Shown one piece after another: positions 12,690 to 13,563 of a stretch of 13,563 nucleotides of DNA (its first letter is position 1; every line of letters starts with the position of its first letter). The stretch is from the NCBI GenBank assembly GCA_036518215.1, contig DATDNP010000152.1:1-13563 (forward strand), read 5' to 3'. The notes beneath the pieces are model-generated. The model saw nothing but the letters and a program-made list of their open reading frames with translations, searched no databases and was not told the origin of the DNA. The translations under genes and the position numbers were made by a program. This DNA comes from CF-39 sp036518215. Its GTDB lineage: Bacteria > Chloroflexota > Limnocylindria > P2-11E.

Positions 12690-13563
12690 ATGGCGCTGAC
12701 GCTCCCGCGTTCGGCGAGCCCGCTCGACGTCGCGAAGATCCGTGCGGACTTTCCCGTGCTCTCGCGGAAGGTGCACGGGACGAAGCCGGTGGTGTACCTC
12801 GACAACGCCGCGACGAGCCAGAAGCCGCGCCAGGTCATCGACGCGATGCGCGCCGTGTTCGAGGAGCACAACGCCAACATCCACCGCGGCGTGTACGAGT
12901 TCAGCGAGGCGACGACGGCCGCGTTCGAGGGCGCGCGTGAGAAGACCGCGCGCTTCATCAACGCCGCCGCGGCGCACGAGATCGTCTTCGTCCGGAACGC
13001 GACCGAAGGCGTGAACCTCGTCGCGTACACGTGGGGCCGCGAGAACATCAAGCGCGGCGACCGGATCGTGAGCACAGTGCTCGAGCACCACTCGAACTTC
13101 GTCCCGTGGCAACAGCTCGCGAAGGACGTCGGCGCCGAGATCGACATGGTCGACATCGATGACGACGGCCGTCTCCGCCGCGATCAGTTCACGGCGGCGC
13201 TCGCGAAGAAGCCGAAGCTCGTCGCGATCACGTACACGTCGAACGGCCTCGGGACGGTGCTGCCGATCGGGGAGCTCGTCGCCGAGGCGAAGGCCGCGGG
13301 GGCGACGGTGCTCGTCGACGGTGCTCAGGCCGTTCCGCACCAGCACGTCGACGTGCGGAAGATCAGCTGCGACTTCCTCGTCTTCAGCGGACACAAGATG
13401 CTCGCGCCGCCCGGCTCGGGCGCGGTGTGGGCGAAGACAGCGCTCCTCGAGCGGATGCGTCCGTTCCTCTTCGGCGGCGACATGATCGCCGAGGTGACCG
13501 TCGAGAAGACGACCTGGAACGAGCTGCCCTGGAAGTTCGAGGCGGGCACGTCTTCGTACGTGG
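12690..13563 (+). CDS. sufS: Cysteine desulfurase SufS, 3'-truncated by window edge
   Basis: This PLP enzyme removes sulfur from cysteine as a persulfide and supplies it to SufBCD. 291 codons are visible of a usual ~410, so the part carrying the active-site Cys loop lies beyond the window. Recognised segments: VVYLDNAATSQKP, NIHRGVYEFSEATT, VRNATEGVNLVAYTWG, LEHHSNFVPWQ, YTSNGLGTVLPI, VDGAQAVPH and FSGHKMLAPPGSG, where Lys 236 is the PLP-binding lysine. FEAGTSSYV differs from the common EAGTP form. The ATG follows the sufC stop directly (TAGATG), with GGGGAAGG 5 nt upstream, so it is co-translated with sufC. SufS (group II desulfurase) is favoured over IscS/NifS by these motifs and by the neighbour sufC. 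Confidence 0.96.
   Translation, partial: MALTLPRSASPLDVAKIRADFPVLSRKVHGTKPVVYLDNAATSQKPRQVIDAMRAVFEEHNANIHRGVYEFSEATTAAFEGAREKTARFINAAAAHEIVFVRNATEGVNLVAYTWGRENIKRGDRIVSTVLEHHSNFVPWQQLAKDVGAEIDMVDIDDDGRLRRDQFTAALAKKPKLVAITYTSNGLGTVLPIGELVAEAKAAGATVLVDGAQAVPHQHVDVRKISCDFLVFSGHKMLAPPGSGAVWAKTALLERMRPFLFGGDMIAEVTVEKTTWNELPWKFEAGTSSYV

Noticed and set aside
11688..13394. Minus-strand open frame of about 568 codons opposite rrf2, sufC and sufS
   Set aside because: It crosses three well-recognised plus-strand genes and has no motif of its own.
1..13563. tRNA, rRNA, CRISPR array, insertion sequence or prophage signals
   Set aside because: No cloverleaf, no regularly spaced repeats, no transposase or integrase motifs, and base composition looks even throughout by eye.

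Overview
The window is about 13.6 kb of GC-rich, gene-dense bacterial DNA. No RNA genes, insertion sequences or CRISPR arrays were seen. Several features suggest a monoderm, GC-rich lineage: solute-binding lipoproteins whose lipobox Cys is followed by Ser/Ala/Pro/Thr-rich linkers, frequent GTG/TTG starts, hairpins without U-tracts, and a SUF locus headed by an Rrf2 regulator. A Chloroflexota class (Limnocylindria-like) or an actinobacterium would fit. That placement is inference and cannot be settled from this sequence alone.

Left part (2-7714): a peptide/nickel-type (Opp/Dpp) ABC importer locus. It opens with the 3' part of an OppF/DppF-type ATPase that continues off the left edge. A minus-strand gene for a secreted, Cys-rich, possibly lectin-like protein follows. 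Then come a solute-binding lipoprotein (SBP), two permeases (OppB, OppC) and a second, shorter SBP whose start overlaps oppC. A 12-bp perfect hairpin with a GAAA loop sits between the first SBP and the permeases. It probably sets the SBP:permease ratio.

Middle part (7736-10323): a full-length ABC exporter (membrane domain plus ATPase), then a HhH-GPD DNA-3-methyladenine glycosylase. A palindromic hairpin at the convergent gene end separates this block from two minus-strand genes: a type-1 copper cupredoxin lipoprotein and a YjjX-type inosine/xanthosine triphosphatase.

Right part (11425-13563): a SUF iron-sulfur assembly operon, transcribed divergently from yjjX. An Rrf2-family regulator with three Cys (probable Fe-S sensor) overlaps sufC by 8 nt, and sufC abuts sufS, which runs off the right edge. 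A 27-bp dyad (10-nt arms, 9/10 paired) lies over the -10 element and start codon of the rrf2 gene. It is the best operator candidate in the window and may also affect yjjX. sufB and sufD are not in their usual place between the regulator and sufS.

I found no convincing wholly new system. The most interesting items are the rrf2 dyad, the structured hairpins, interleaved inverted repeats upstream of the first SBP, and the unrecognised secreted protein.
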